Below are positions 36,501 to 48,822 of a stretch of DNA of 64,000 nucleotides, one piece after another. The notes under the pieces are model-generated. The model did no database searches, was not told the origin of the DNA, and saw nothing but the letters and a program-made list of their open reading frames with translations. The position numbers and the translations under genes are program-made. This stretch comes from Galerina marginata (taxonomy: Eukaryota > Basidiomycota > Agaricomycetes > Agaricales > Galerinaceae): positions 124,001-188,000 of the forward strand of contig JAECYW010000022.1 of assembly GCA_023014335.1 (NCBI GenBank), in the 5' to 3' direction. Within the stretch, counting starts at the first letter, position 1; every line of letters begins with the position of its first letter.

Positions 36501-36807
36501 GAACGGGGAATAAATTTGCAAGGCCAATAAATTATCAGGAAGCGTCTGCCTCCATCTACCGAGTTTAATTCTTCCTTGATTCTTCCCAAAAAAATGAAAA
36601 AGCGCGAATCTCAAGCTGATGCTTTGCGAACACGTGGTTGACGGGGAATTCGAATGCGGCAGTCCTCCGTCATCGGATGATCGGACTAAAATTATTGAAC
36701 CCCTGCCTTCCTGTCAATTTGGTGCATTAGGACACCTTTCTCAGCTGCCTCCAACTTTCCCACCTTTTTCAAGTTTTTCTCGCTTTCTTATAAGTTTAGA
36801 ACCTGGG
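33573..36807. other. Gene-poor region of about 3.2 kb
   Basis: No gene is supportable. The longest frames are 34877-35371 minus (164 codons, Cys-containing, with internal CICGPNYRLAPPA) and 34020-34328 minus (102 codons, starting with a signal-peptide-like MVRFHFSQTLFFNLFSSLAL). Neither has a splice context or family match I can name. The last few hundred bases are the SulP promoter. Confidence 0.4.
34020..34328 (-). CDS. Hypothetical small secreted protein (weak)
   Basis: An uninterrupted 102-codon frame with an ATG and a hydrophobic N-terminus of about 25 residues, followed by a stretch with four Cys (KTCVFDPASFNMDKCGKIPP). Small Cys-containing secreted proteins are common in mushrooms, but this one has no neighbour, repeat or promoter evidence. 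It may be chance. Confidence 0.2.
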   Translation of the reverse strand: MVRFHFSQTLFFNLFSSLALTIYSQPFFAISRLHEPIVKKTLELKTCVFDPASFNMDKCGKIPPQCSNFIILSIQCSQKANVWSQKVLGSLNVDGSSTLVHL

Positions 36808-39804
36808 ATGAGCAATCCGGACCTAAGGTTGCCGTCCAAGTACGCAGTCGAATCCTCGGCGGCGTCGACAAGTTCAATCATGGGCATCGACGCGGTTGCA
36901 CCAGCGACCAGCGCGCAGGAGATCGAGGAACGGACTGGTCTAATAGACGTTGAAACAGCCGGAGGTTCATATGGCTCTACGACCCCACCAATAGCTGGTG
37001 AGTATTGAATTCGAGCTCTTGTATGCCTACTACCAACTCGAGGGAGTGGACATATTCCATGTTTTGCAGGCAGTCCAACTAGCGACTCGGAATTACTATG
37101 CTTCAGACTAGTTGCTTATGATCCATTTCATCGTCTATAGGGCAGAGACACTCACGACAGCAATCAACCTTGGTGAAACGAGTCAAATATTACATACCCT
37201 CACTCGCCTGGATTCCAAGCTATTCCTTCTCACTGTAGGCCGCCCAAGTACGACGCTCCCGGATCTTACTCGCTTATGCTTTACCTTACTTAGGTTTGGA
37301 GGCGACTTTCTGGCTGGGATTACAGTGGCTTCGATGCTTATACCACAGTCGGTCAGTTACGCTACGTCACTTGCAAAGCTGAGTCCCGTAACTGGTCTGG
37401 TGCGTTTTATTTTTGCTATTCAACTAATCGTAATGGAAGTTCATAAATATTTCCTGTCGTCATAGTTCTCCGCATCCATACCTGGAATTATATATGCATT
37501 CCTTGGGACCTCCAAGCAGCTTAATGTGGCTCCTGAGGCTGCTTTAAGTCTGCTGCTAGGACAGACCGTCTCTGACATCCATCACGATTACCCAGACCCA
37601 CATAACGGGAAGGGTGATTTAGTTGGACTGAGCGTTGCAACTATCATTACACTACAGGTCAGTTTCGTGACGCTTTTTACTGCTCTGATATTGAATACAC
37701 GTCCATAGGTCGGCTTAATATCCTTCTTGCTTGGATTCTTCCGTTTGGGATTTATAGATGTCGTATTGAGCCGCGCTTTATTGCGGGGATTCATTACAGC
37801 AGTGGCTGTCGTGATCTTGATGTGAGCACGTTACAACCACCACCTGCACAATCTGTTCACGGACCATCGCTCCAATAGTGAACAGCTTATCCCCATGTTT
37901 GGACTCGCCCACCTTCACCACGTCGTGGATCCGGAGACGACCTTCGACAAGTTTCTCTTCCTTATCCGGAACGCATTCACGAACTCGAACCCTCTCACAA
38001 CCTTGATCAGTTTCTCTGCTCTCTTCGCGCTCGTCGCCCTAAAAGCTGTCAAAAATAGGTTTCAAGGCACTTGGTGGATATACCGAATCCCAGAGGTTCT
38101 CGTTGTGGTGATAGTATCTACAAGTAGGTTTTCCTCTTCAATCCAAAGCGTCCTATCTAAGGTGTCGCTTCAAGTGCTTTCTTCCGAATTCCGGTGGGAT
38201 CAAGACGGCGTTGACATTCTAGGCACCGTGGACATACAGACCGGCGAATCATTTATCGAGATTCCTCTGAAGCGTTCCAACCTCAAGTTCCTGCGTCGAA
38301 CGACCTCTACTGCAGTGTCAGTTTCCTCGATACCTCTCCTTACTCTGATATTCATATCATTGTTTCTCAGTGTGATAGCCGTTGTTGGTTTCTTAGACAG
38401 CATTGTCGCAGCGAAACAGAATGCAGCCCGCTTTGGATACTCCATCAGCCCGAACCGCGAGCTTGTCGCCCTCGGAGCTGCCAATCTGGCCGGATCCTTC
38501 GTTCCTGGCACTCTGCCGGCCTTTGGATCTATCACAAGGTATGGTCATCTGATGCGTCAACTTGTAAATAGATTAGTTCGGCTGAGTGTCTGCGTACAGG
38601 TCGAGGATCAATGGAGATGTTGGTGGACGTACCCAGATGGCTTCACTGGTCTGCTCTTCAGTGATCTTGTTGGCCACATTCTTCCTCCTACCTTGGTTGT
38701 ATTTCCTGCCTAAATGCGTCCTGGCTGCGATGTAAGCTTTTAATTTATTTTATCATACTTGCATGAATGACCTTTTGTGCAGTATTGGCCTCGTCGTCTA
38801 TTCTCTTTTGGCAGAGACACCTCATGATGTTTTGTATTACTGGAAGTGAGTATTTTTCTCTACCAACTATTTCCTTTTTGTGACTTACGTTTGTGATTCG
38901 CTTAGTATGGGTGCATGGGTGGACCTCGCAATTATGTCTTTGACGTTCTTCCTTTCTATAATCTGGAACATCGAAGTTGGCGTGGTCGTTGGCTTGGTGG
39001 TGTCGCTTCTCCTGGTCGTTCATCGCTCATCAAAGACAAGGATGACTATCCTGGTGTGTTCACACCACGATAATTCTTTACTTTATTGGTTGAACATGCT
39101 GTCGTATCGTAGGGCCGTATTCCTGGGACTGACAGATGGAAACCTCTCAAAGAGAATCCCGAGGCCGAAGAGAGTGTCGCTGGGGCTTTAATCATTCGTA
39201 TCCGAGAGAATTTAGACTTTGGTACGTTACAGTCTTTTGTGTGTCATATATATGACTGATGTTCCTCGATCACAGCTAACACTGCCCAGTTGAAAGGTCG
39301 TCTCTCTTTCATTTTCTTACTTTGATGTACCAGCTCATTTATCTGGTCGTCGCGCTGTTGCAGAGCGGTTACGTCGTCTGGAGCTTTATGGAATTGACAA
39401 ATTACATCCATCTGAGGAGCCTCGTCGGCAACAGGCTTCTGTTTTGGTATTCCATCTCGCTGATGTAGAAACCTGTGATGCCTCGTGAGTACGAACCAAA
39501 GTTTCAAAACTTCATCTTACTTCAATATCCGACAATAGTGCTGCTCAAATATTTTATGAACTATTGGAAGAATATAAGGTCAGCTATTCCTAATTTAATT
39601 TCTCAACTGTCACCATACAACTCGAACTTTTATTAGAATCGTGGCGTGGGCCTGTTTATCACCCATCTTCGACCACGACCACAGAAGACATTCGCGAAGG
39701 CTGGCATCACCGAGCTTCTGGGTGCTGATGCTTTCCGGGAAAGCGTCGCTGACGCCATAGCTATCATCGAAGGCACCCGGATGCGGGACTCCATCTTTCA
39801 ATGA
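36808..39804 (+). CDS. SulP-family sulfate permease with STAS domain
   Basis: Plasma-membrane (or vacuolar) anion transporter, most likely taking up sulfate. Start MSNPDLRLPSKYAVESS; about 60 polar N-terminal residues precede the membrane domain. Splicing gives YIPSLAWIPSYSFSLFGGDF, then the family signature AGITVASMLIPQSVSYATSL. Next come VAPEAALSLLLGQTV, RALLRGFITAVAVVILI and the segment FLDSIVAAKQNAARFGYSIS. PNRELVALGAANLAGSFVPG follows, then SRINGDVGGRTQMAS. Later TM segments run to LVVSLLLVVHRSSKTRM. The cytosolic STAS domain starts after GRIPGTDRWKPLKENPEAEE, contains IIRIRENLDFANTAQLKERL and VLVFHLADVETCDASAAQIF, and ends RMRDSIFQ. About a dozen introns. The unusually long polar stretch between TM segments is short here, so this is a normal two-domain SulP. 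Confidence 0.88.
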
Positions 39805-40541
39805 AACTTCACGACTTCGACACCCACCTGTGATCACGATGAATTAACGACTTGCGAATATCTCCTCTGTAGGTCTAAGACGAAGGAGATTGTCATGAAG
39901 CGGAGTATTTTTTGGGGAGAACATCTTGATTATTTGGAATCGGAGCGGAGGAGCAACTGGCTGTAGCCCAACTATTTCTCTCTACATGCGTATATCTGAC
40001 ATCTTTTTCTTGCATAGACAGGCACATGTACCATACTTTATCACCTAACCTACATTGGAATATTTCACACTTTAGATGGTTATACATTGGTGGTCCACAT
40101 TGACGCCGCTCTATTTCTTTGGCATTTATTCTGTTGCTAGCGTTTACCACCTGGACAGTAATGCAAGTTATAGAGTACTTGACTCGGATGACCGTTAGAT
40201 TCCGTTGTGTCGCGACCTATGCACTGCTGCAACTTGATTGGGCAGCTAGAGTATTTCCCACGCGCAAATGACGTGCCGGGTTCAACAAGAATGTGGCTCT
40301 TAGTGTTCGGACTGACAAGTGGAATTACTGTCGCATACGTGGAACTCTCTTCGATCCATTTAACATCCGAGAGGGACGTTGGAGGGCTTTGAGCTCAGCC
40401 CGCGCTCTTGTCGCTTACTGTATCTCTCTCTCGGACTCCGTAAGTGCTGTACTTTCAACAGTTGTGCAGAATAACGGCTAATTTACTGGGCTCCTTCAGA
40501 TAAAAGTATTCAATCCTTGCTTAACCTAGCCATCGGAGGCC
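39805..40541. other. Intergenic
   Basis: SulP 3' flank and promoter of the J-protein gene. Short frames on both strands (39893-40150, 40207-40481) have no recognisable domain. Confidence 0.45.
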
Positions 40542-42295
40542 ATGGGATCAACCAACCTCCTTGTCTCTCTTTTCGGATGGACTTTCGTGCCCGACTTCGC
40601 CACCAAGCATTTGCTAAACTTCATCTACCACAAATCACCCATCCGTATCGTCGCCGTACCACAACCCGGAAGCCTGCAGCATAGGAAACACTATGCGGTG
40701 ACGTTCGCTGTTGTCATATTCACCTACCTCACCTACACTCTCGTACAATCTGCACGCGCAATGCCACCCAACTTTTACCAGATTCTTGGGGTGCCTCCGA
40801 CCGTGGATGAGAACGGGTTAAAGCTTGCTTTCAGGGCTTTTGCAAAGAGATATCATCCTGACCGACCGGGTGTAGGTAGAGAGGGTGAGGAGATGTTTAT
40901 GTATGTGAGGGATGCTTTTGAAGCACTCAAAGATCCTGTGGTGCGGTTTGCTTATGATCGGTATGTTGGATATTTTTTTGGCTTGTTAAACGCGTTTGCT
41001 CAACAGATTTTCAATAGCTTCGGACCTGACGTTGTGGGCTGGCGTCAGCACTGCAAGACGACGCGTGATTTTTTGCGGCAAGGTCTTATGGTTTCCTCAG
41101 GCTACCATATCGTCGCAGGCATTGCTCTGCTTTTCTGGTCTGCCATTGGCCGTCCTAGTGCCGTTTCATTTGTACGTCTGATACCATATTCTTTTTCTTC
41201 TTAAAATTCAGCTTCCATCTGCAGTGGCGTTACGTACTGTTTGCTGCTCTGTTCGCTGGAGAGCTATCGTTCATCCTCTCTCCATTCCCCGCCGCATCCT
41301 CAAACTTAACCCCACCGACCTCCTCGTTCAGTTCCTTCCTGCCTTCATTCTCTGTACCATCGCCCACAGACGCATTATCGCTGTCTTCCATCTTCCCGAC
41401 GACATCCTTCCTCCAAACCATCTTCCCTAACCGCATCCCGTACCAACACATCCTGTTCCTTCACCAGCTATTCATGTTCCTCAGCGTGGCTCTGAGCCGG
41501 GTCGTCCCTCAATTTATTTTCCTCCTCAGTCAAGATGGAAATCCGGATTCCAAGCAACTGGATGCTGTGGAACGCGCAATTTGGGAAAGGATTTACGGGA
41601 CTCTAGCAATTGCCGATCGTGAAGGTAGGCAACTGTTCTGCTAAAAAAAAAAAAAACAAAGCTAACAAAATCTTTCTTTTGTTTTCATAGCCTCAGTAAT
41701 CCTTCACACAATCTTGCACTCCATCTCACCGTCATCACCCACGCAGCCATACCACGACCCAACCCTAGCGCGGATGTACCCCCTTTCACCTGCACAAACG
41801 ACGGAAGCCCTCGAGAAACTAACGCCGGAGATGCGCCGCCTCGTCATAGAAGCGAACATCAAGAACCAGACCGCCGGCCCCATCGCCTCTGCCTGGGACG
41901 CGGCACTGCGCAAGGCACGCGAGACGCTGATCGCTCACCCATCGGGTAGCTCGACGACTATGACGAGTAATGCGGATAGCGGTACAAATTCTTCTACGAC
42001 TACTACGACGACTACGACTCCTATAACGCCCCGCACGAAGAACTTCTGGGAGAAAGATGTTGGCGAAGAGGCTGTTGCGTTTGTGGATGACGTACCCGCT
42101 GCTGTTCCTGTTCCTGTTGCTGCTGCGCCCTCGTCTTCGTCGAGGCCTGGGAGCCCGCATAAGCTGAGTCGGACGCCGTCGACGCCTCGGATGGGCAGGC
42201 GAGAAAAGGGGGATGGGGATGGGAGCTCGAGCCCGACTAAGCCACATTCGCCTGTGAGGAGGACTTCTTTTGGGGTTGGGGCTGGGGAGTTTTGA
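40542..42295 (+). CDS. Membrane-anchored J-domain protein
   Basis: Probable Hsp70 co-chaperone of an internal membrane. Start MGSTNLLVSLFGWTFVPDFA. A first TM (YAVTFAVVIFTYLTYTLVQS) precedes the J domain: NFYQILGVPPTVDENGLKLA, AFAKRYHPDRPGVGREGEEM and VRDAFEALKDPVVRFAYDR. The HPD tripeptide needed for Hsp70 stimulation is present. An intron at about 40961-41019 joins YDR to FGPDVVGWRQHC. Two or three more TM segments follow (HIVAGIALLFWSAIG, YVLFAALFAGELSFILS, ILFLHQLFMFLSVALSRVV). The C-terminal cytosolic part is Ser/Thr/Pro-rich with a Thr-repeat tract near 41990-42030 and SPTKPHSPVRRTSFG at the end. The TM-J-TM arrangement recalls ER Sec63/ERdj-like proteins, but I see no Sec63 (Brl) domain. 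Length is about 480 residues. Confidence 0.8.
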
Positions 42296-43659
42296 AGGTG
42301 TGCTGATTTTGAATTTTGTACGTGGGTTGTACTTACTTATTGTGTTTACTCTAGATGATACCTATGTACCCCTACTAGTCACCTTGGAACTGTTGTATTT
42401 TTCGAAATGCTTCTCTCACCAAATTGAATGACTTTGAACAAAAAATTTCTGTGTGTGTTTTACTTCCCGTTCTTGGATGTCCTGTCGAGTACAAAGCAAA
42501 AAATATGGTGAGATGTATCAGTTCTCTGTTTACTACATCATCTTTGACACTTCATTTGGGCATCTCTTCAATTTCTAATTCAAATGGAAAAATATACAAC
42601 CTGAAGCAGCCTTAACTTGAAGTTAAAGCAGAGTCTTGGGACCCTTGGCATTGGAACGCCAGCACAATTGCTTCCACAATGAGATCGATCAGGATCGGAC
42701 GAGATCCAAGGAAGCAATTGTTTTCTCCTTGGCATTTCACCACCATAAGTTTCAGCGGTGAGCGACCCACCTAGGCCAGCAAACTTTTCTGCGCACCCAT
42801 TTTCCTTGCACTGCGTGCCGACGTGTAGTGGACTTAGTGCCTGAAAGCTTGAAACCACCTAGAAACAATTCTCTATTCTATGTCGCCAACAAGGTGTACT
42901 CTACAGTAACCCTCCTCGCGCAAAAAAAAAAAAGAAGCTGACAGCCTTTTCCATAGAAAGCATTCCACTTTTTTTCAACGATGCAGGAATCCCATGAGGC
43001 AGAATAAGACGCATGCGCACCTTCAACGGTGTAGTCGATAGCGCACGATCCCCTACAAAGTCAGGATTCGCCTGGTTGATGTTCGGAGACGAAGGACAAA
43101 AGGACGCCTATAAGAAAGAGACAGTGCTGAAATAATAGCAGAGCCGATAGTGACTACTTCAAGCTGGTAACAGGAAACGCGGGTGATGGACTGCTTCAGT
43201 TCATTGGTAGGCATTGACAAGAACATCGAGACGAGACACGACTGGTGCAAGGCAATAGTTAGGCAGAATAAGAAACGATAGTTCGACAAACCCGTTAATT
43301 CAATTTTAAACTTTCAACTTTACATAAATAAAATTTGAACAAATTAGATTTCGTCGGCCGATGTGGACAAGAAATTTGTGCGATGGTGAGGATTCTGTCA
43401 TAATCTTGATTGCGAAGGAGAGATTTATAGAGATCACGATGAATATATCGATGGTGAAGTAAAGAGAACGCGAAATAAGAAATTGCGGAGTGGGTTCCCG
43501 TGCGAAATTAAACGCGGGGTGGTGACTAACAACAATCAATAACGCGTCTTGCGAATATCATGAACAATGTCCACGACCACCAACACGAAGAACGACGACT
43601 AGCACCTGTCGGTGTCTGCCACTCTCCTGGAGAGCTCAGGTACCACCAATATTGCATAT
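42296..43659. other. Intergenic
   Basis: About 1.4 kb between two plus-strand genes. Small frames 42580-42858, 43053-43289 and 43306-43539 (minus) are unsupported. An A-run occurs near 42920. A frame at 43560 begins with ATG but reaches no plausible donor in phase. Confidence 0.4.
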
Positions 43660-45195
43660 ATGTCTACGGTGCCCATCACCGCGCCGACCCCGCCACGACA
43701 AGGAAATGTCACGGAATCGCAGACCACAAAGACTCCTACATCTCACGGAGCTGGGATCTCCAATGTGCTACCATCTTATCGCTTGCTCTATAGAGGGGCT
43801 TTGTCGCTGCCAGACTCGTTGCTTCTTCTGGATGGATTGACTTTTGCGGCTCGGTTGGACTCACCTTCGAAGCAACGCACATTTCATTTACTTGAGAACC
43901 CTCTCGCTTTGGCTTTGGAGAGTATGCGTGGACGGCCCACGCTTCGGTTTATGGGGAACGTCAATTTACGGGATATTTACATGGATGAAAGTGGGGGTGT
44001 GGAGATGTGAGTATCATGCCACCATGAATGTATATTTGTTTTTGACAATTCCTTAGGGACATACACCCGTCTGCAGTTTTGTCCCAGATTTATTTTGAGA
44101 ATTTGTTTTGCCTCATGCCCTTCTCTGCTGCGTCCACGTCTAAAGATGTAAGGGCGGAGAGATCGGAAATTGGGATCAAAGTCGCTCTTGGAGACAGCAG
44201 TATGTTTATCCTGGAAGCATTTTACTCTGGCAGAACCACCTGACAACTACCGCTTCAGATGGACCTGAAACAACGGAAATCGTCGTGTTCGCCCAGGTTG
44301 TCCCATCCTCGGAAGACAGACGGACCATCCGGCTCTGCGTGGGCAGAATAACCCAGCGACCAGCCATGCCATCAGTCCAGAAACGCGGTCCAAGGCCAGA
44401 CGATCCTATACCACGGAAACCTCCTGCCTTTTTTATTCGAGACCTGAAGAGAACTGGCAGCTTGGGCGGCGGTGTGGCAGGTAGGGAACTCAAGCGCATG
44501 GCGAGCAGTGGAAATATTGGTGTTGGGGCCTTCAAGAAGCAGAAATTACCCAATGGAAACGGCATTCTTGCCGATTTAGGCAGTGGGGTGCGGTTGGGTG
44601 CTGTTGATCCTGAGGGAGACAGGGTGTTCAAAGTGCCTGAGCTGCCGAAGCAGAAAGCGAACGGCAAAGGGAAAGAGGGGGAGAAAGACGTGTTTGGGGA
44701 CGTGTCGGAGGTCCAACGCGTTCAGGTTGCCGCGGCCAAGAGCGTAAAAGGGAAGCAGAAGGCTGACGACGATCTAGACGAGGGTGCTTTGGAGAAGGTC
44801 AATAAGAACGTAAGCCCTGCTGTGTCGCTTATGATTCTATTTATATTGATGGCATCCACCTTCAATACGTGTAGGCCATTAAGCGAGCCACGATAGAATA
44901 TTTGGGCAGGACGAAAGATCCAACAAACGCCTCCAAGGTCATTGATAAAGCCCACTCTGAATTCAAGGACCTTTATGGGTTTATCTACCGTGGCGTTGGT
45001 TTTGCTTTAGTGAGTACAATTATTTCATACTCGGTCTCGTCGAGTCGTTCCATTCTGACGCATGTCGATTCACAGCGTGCGAAGATGCGAAGATGCACCG
45101 TCGATTCAGGACTCATAAATCGCCTCATTGACATGCACGCTTTGATGTACCTTGGAGGTCATGGAGGCTCAGCCGACGTACTCGCTCGACCTTGA
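43660..45195 (+). CDS. Probable Sld7-like DNA replication regulator
   Basis: Sld7 in yeast binds Sld3 and helps load Cdc45 at origins; here the role is inferred from a C-terminal domain. The start at 43660 (MSTVPITAPTPPRQGN) is the first ATG after an in-frame stop at 43600-43602. The N-terminal half has SYRLLYRGALSLPDSLLLLD, LENPLALALESMRGRPTLRF and IHPSAVLSQIYFENLFCLMP. The middle is basic and Gly/Lys-rich (FKKQKLPNGNG, KQKANGKGKEGEKD) and contains a DDLDEG patch. The C-terminal exons give AIKRATIEYLGRTKDP, then DKAHSEFKDLYGFIYRGVGF joined to ALRAKMRRC and IDMHALMYLGG. The YRG-FALR pattern is characteristic of the Sld7 C-terminal domain. About five exons, all in phase. Other explanations cannot be excluded. 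Confidence 0.55.
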
Positions 45196-45568
45196 GGTAA
45201 ATCGACCGGATCCTGCATCGCTTGGGTGTTAGTTACTCCAGGAAAGATTCCAGGGCTCGGTAGATTGGTACCTACTGTACATCATGTACACTGCTGTGCT
45301 AGAATAGTTATATCATCGTTTGTTTGCCATTTTGCGACCTTCTTTTTATATACATTCCTGCTGTCTTCCGGGAGTTCCCCGATCGAGGCCCATTTCCCGG
45401 TAACGGACATCAATTTCCCATGAAAAGGCGCTCAACCGCTTTATAAGGACCATCATCCCAACAAAAGCCCCCTTGACTCTGCATTCATCCTGAGGACGAG
45501 ATTGTCGATAATATTCTCCGTCCCAGCTGTCCACAGCCTGCCGTACCTTCGAGGAGATAACCTTCGTC
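45196..45568. promoter_or_regulatory. Promoter region of the BTB gene
   Basis: 373 bp between two plus-strand genes. TATAAG occurs at 45442-45447, about 125 bp before the ATG at 45569, and TATATA near 45347. No other feature. Confidence 0.35.
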
Positions 45569-48500
45569 ATGGATTGGCCCACCACCGTGAAGAACAATAG
45601 CAGGCTCAGCTTGAGCTTCATGCAGTCGACGCCAAATCACACATTGGTCCCCGTTGAAAGCCTTACCAGCTCTCCGACATCCAGCACGGGTTCTGCGTCC
45701 GTTCTAGAATGGAACTCGAACTCTGACGGCGAGTTTTTGCAAGTCTCTTCGCCCTCCACCTTAACAGCCCCGCAATCGCCAGCGCTGTCTGAACCGAGCC
45801 CAGTGGAGTGTTCGTTACCGCCGACAGAGGAGAGACCGAATATGTCGCCTTCGGACCAAGACGATCCTTTCCTTTCGCAATGGGAAAGCGCGCAGGAACA
45901 TTGGACGCCTTTGTTCGATGGTTTGATGCCACCAGCGCCCATCCCCTTTGACAGCGCGAGCCCCACAGCGATTGATGATTCCATTGTCATCCCCACCGAT
46001 TCCCGAGGCAACATATTGGACGATATGGCTAAAGCACTCGAAGACTCCTTCTGGCTCGACGCCTACGCGAAGCTGGGCATTCCAGCCGATCCCCCCAAAG
46101 ACAGGGGCTCGAGTGGCGAATCCCCGCACCAATCCAATGACGCCAGCCAAGACACCTCCACGACGAGCACCGTCGTCGAAGCTCGGTCCACTGCACCGTC
46201 AACCGCCATGACAACACCCACTATCACAGAAACGCCTGCGACTGCTCTTCAGACCCCGTTGGCGTCCTCGTCTCTGTTCATCACCCCGGTCACCATGTCC
46301 TCCGAGGCCCCCGGACCTACATTCCCGATTAAGGAAGAAAACGAACCCGAGACCATCTCTATCGCCGAGTACTTCCAACGCAAGGCTTTGTCTGCGGAAG
46401 AAGCAGCGCCTCGGGCGCCAGTCACTCCAGTGGAGATTCCTCCCAGGCCGGAGAGCGCTCATTCTGCTCTTAGCTACTTCACTCAGCCGCAATCACCTTC
46501 TCAGAACTCTCAAAGTTCATTTTGTGATGGTCGTCCTATCCATGCCACCAGAACTAACGGCAGCGATGGGAATAGCGAAACTGAGTCTGAGGCAGACGAC
46601 CCGCCTCGCAACAGCTTGATTTCTACTCCCATTCCCAGAACGGATGACCTGCTCACTCGTTCAACGAACCACAGAAGTCCTTTCATCGGACACTTCCAAA
46701 GCTTGTTCTCGCCTCGTTCTTCAGGTCTATTTGGCCCACCCTCTCCGTCATCAAGCCCTAGCCAGAGCGAGCAGGAGATTCGCTCTCCGTTGGATCCTCA
46801 CTTTCCTTTAGCACCAGCAGAATCGCCTTCTCCTTATACGTCTAGGTCGAACAGCCCACTGCCGCCGGTGCCCAGGGTCCATTCCCCGTACCCCTTGGAC
46901 ACTGGGAGAGGCTTTCGTCGGAACGTGACTTCCTCGCCCGAATTTCCGCGTCTCAACGTAGACTTGGGAAGTCCCATAGTTCCTCCATACTCTCCCGAAT
47001 TTCCGCGTCGTGATGACCGTAGTCCAGATCTCCTCACGAACTACGCGAACCCCCAGGACGCGAGTACCACCAGGGATCTTCCAAGCATCCGCGCGTGGTT
47101 GAAAGTTCGGGCTAAACAAAGGGAATCAGCGGCGGCTTCTTCAGGCTGGCAGCCTTCTCCGCAACCTCTTGTTGATCCGGCTAGCCCCAATGAACTTTCT
47201 GATGCTTCGATTCCAAATATTCCTTCGTGGTTAGTGGATTCGGTCAAGGCTCAACAAGCCTCTGCGACCAACGGAACGTCCACATCCAAGTCAAGGCCGC
47301 CGTTGCCGCCTGTACCGAAGCCTGATGTTACCCCTCAGTTCACTCTTCGGACAGAATTCGGTAGGGCTCCCGAGCAGAGGACGGATTACTACGCGTCAGC
47401 CTTTCCATCGGGCTGGGGAGCCAGTGGTCAAGCATGTGATTGGGCACCTCAACAACAAACATGGGGTCCTTGGGGTCGGTCTGAACCCCCAGCTCCTGCT
47501 TGGGATACCAACGTCCGTTCCAAATTCCAAGGACCTGGCTGGGGTTCCTTTGTCCCGCCTGCATCACCAACTGTTGACTGGCCATGTCCATCTCCTGTGT
47601 CCACGGATGACGATTTTTCTGATCTACACCAGGCCTGGGGACTTCGTCAAGCAGGCCAAACTCCTGCCGTCGACATCCCTTATCCGGGCAAGAGGTCCTT
47701 GCCCAACCCATATTCCTCGGCTAGTAGGCCAGTTGGCGATCTTCCAAAACCGTACTATAATCCATACTACAGCTCCGCACCCAATCCTCAATATACGGGT
47801 TCGACGCTGCCCAGGGATCAGAAGTTGTATGCTCCGCCGCCACCGCAACCGCAACCGCAACCGCAACCGACGTGGCCTGGTCCGCGTCGTTTGAGGTTCG
47901 CGCCACTGCCTCCGACGCCGAATTACCGGCCTTTCTATCCCCCTCCAGTAATCCCGCAATACCAGGGCACGCCGCAGCCCCCACCCAACTCGAACTTCAA
48001 TTATGTGTACCAGACCCCTGCGCCGGTTATTCCTCCGGTTTCCGCATCTGCACCTCCGGTGCCTCCGCCCTTGGATAGTCCAAGCTGTTATCCTACCAGC
48101 AAGAAGTACTGGTTCGCGGATGCTAATGTTGTCTTCCGGGTGCGTACTCGTTTCTCAGTCACGATCAGGCTGGTGACACTAATTTTCTTACTTGTCCTCA
48201 GGTGGAGAACTGCCTGTACAGGGTTCATCGTCACTTCTTCGAACGCCATTCCAGCCATCTCAGTAAAATGCTGCTATCATATTTGTACTCCCCAACCAAC
48301 CACATTTTCCTGCCCAATGTGAAAAAGGTCGAGTTCGAGCGACTGTTGTCCATATTTTATCCATCGTCAGTTCATGTAATGATTTCTCTTGAAGCACTCT
48401 TCTAACATTTTTTTGTCGTCCACAGGGATCTCACAAAACCCGACATCACCACCGTCACAGGATGGACGTCCATTCTCGAGCTCGGTAACAAATGGGACAT

Positions 48501-48822
48501 GACGCAAGTGAAAGCACTCGCCATCCAGAAATTGGGCCCTATCACCACTGCCGTGGAGAAGATTGCTATCGCGCGGAAGCATGGTATCCTTGACCATGAC
48601 TGGCTTATCCCTGCTTACACGGAACTCTGCGCAAGGCGCGCTCCGTTAGCGTTGGACGAGGCCGAGGACCTGGATTTAGCCACTGTTATCAAAATTTGGG
48701 AGGTTCAACATGCTATCCTCGGCATGACGTGCAATTGCGGCGATGACGATAAAATCATGGAGCTGGTGAAGGACAAATTTGGATTCGTGGACGGATGTGC
48801 CTTCGGTGCTCCGACTTGGTAA
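45569..48822 (+). CDS. Long disordered protein with C-terminal BTB/POZ domain
   Basis: BTB domains mediate dimerisation or cullin-3 binding; the role of this one is unknown. The first exon (45569-48138, about 856 codons) is almost entirely Ser/Pro/Thr-rich and predicted disordered. It contains many SP and PPP clusters, a repeated FPR motif near 46940-47010, and a run of PQPQPQP near 47840-47870. Two short introns (48139-48201 and about 48367-48425) join YWFADANVVFR to VENCLYRVHRHFFERHSSHL, then FYPS to DLTKPDITTVTGW. This is the standard mushroom BTB arrangement: DANVVFRVE, YRVHRHFFER, FERLLSIFYP, a helical region with WDMTQVKALAIQKLGP, and WLIPAYTELCARRAPLALDE. The protein ends CAFGAPTW at 48822, about 1,045 residues, much longer than the usual 250-400. 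Confidence 0.85.

Noticed and set aside
47340..47711. Several long frames inside the BTB gene's first exon
   Set aside because: Shadow frames of a Pro/Ser-rich coding exon; composition is explained by the sense strand.
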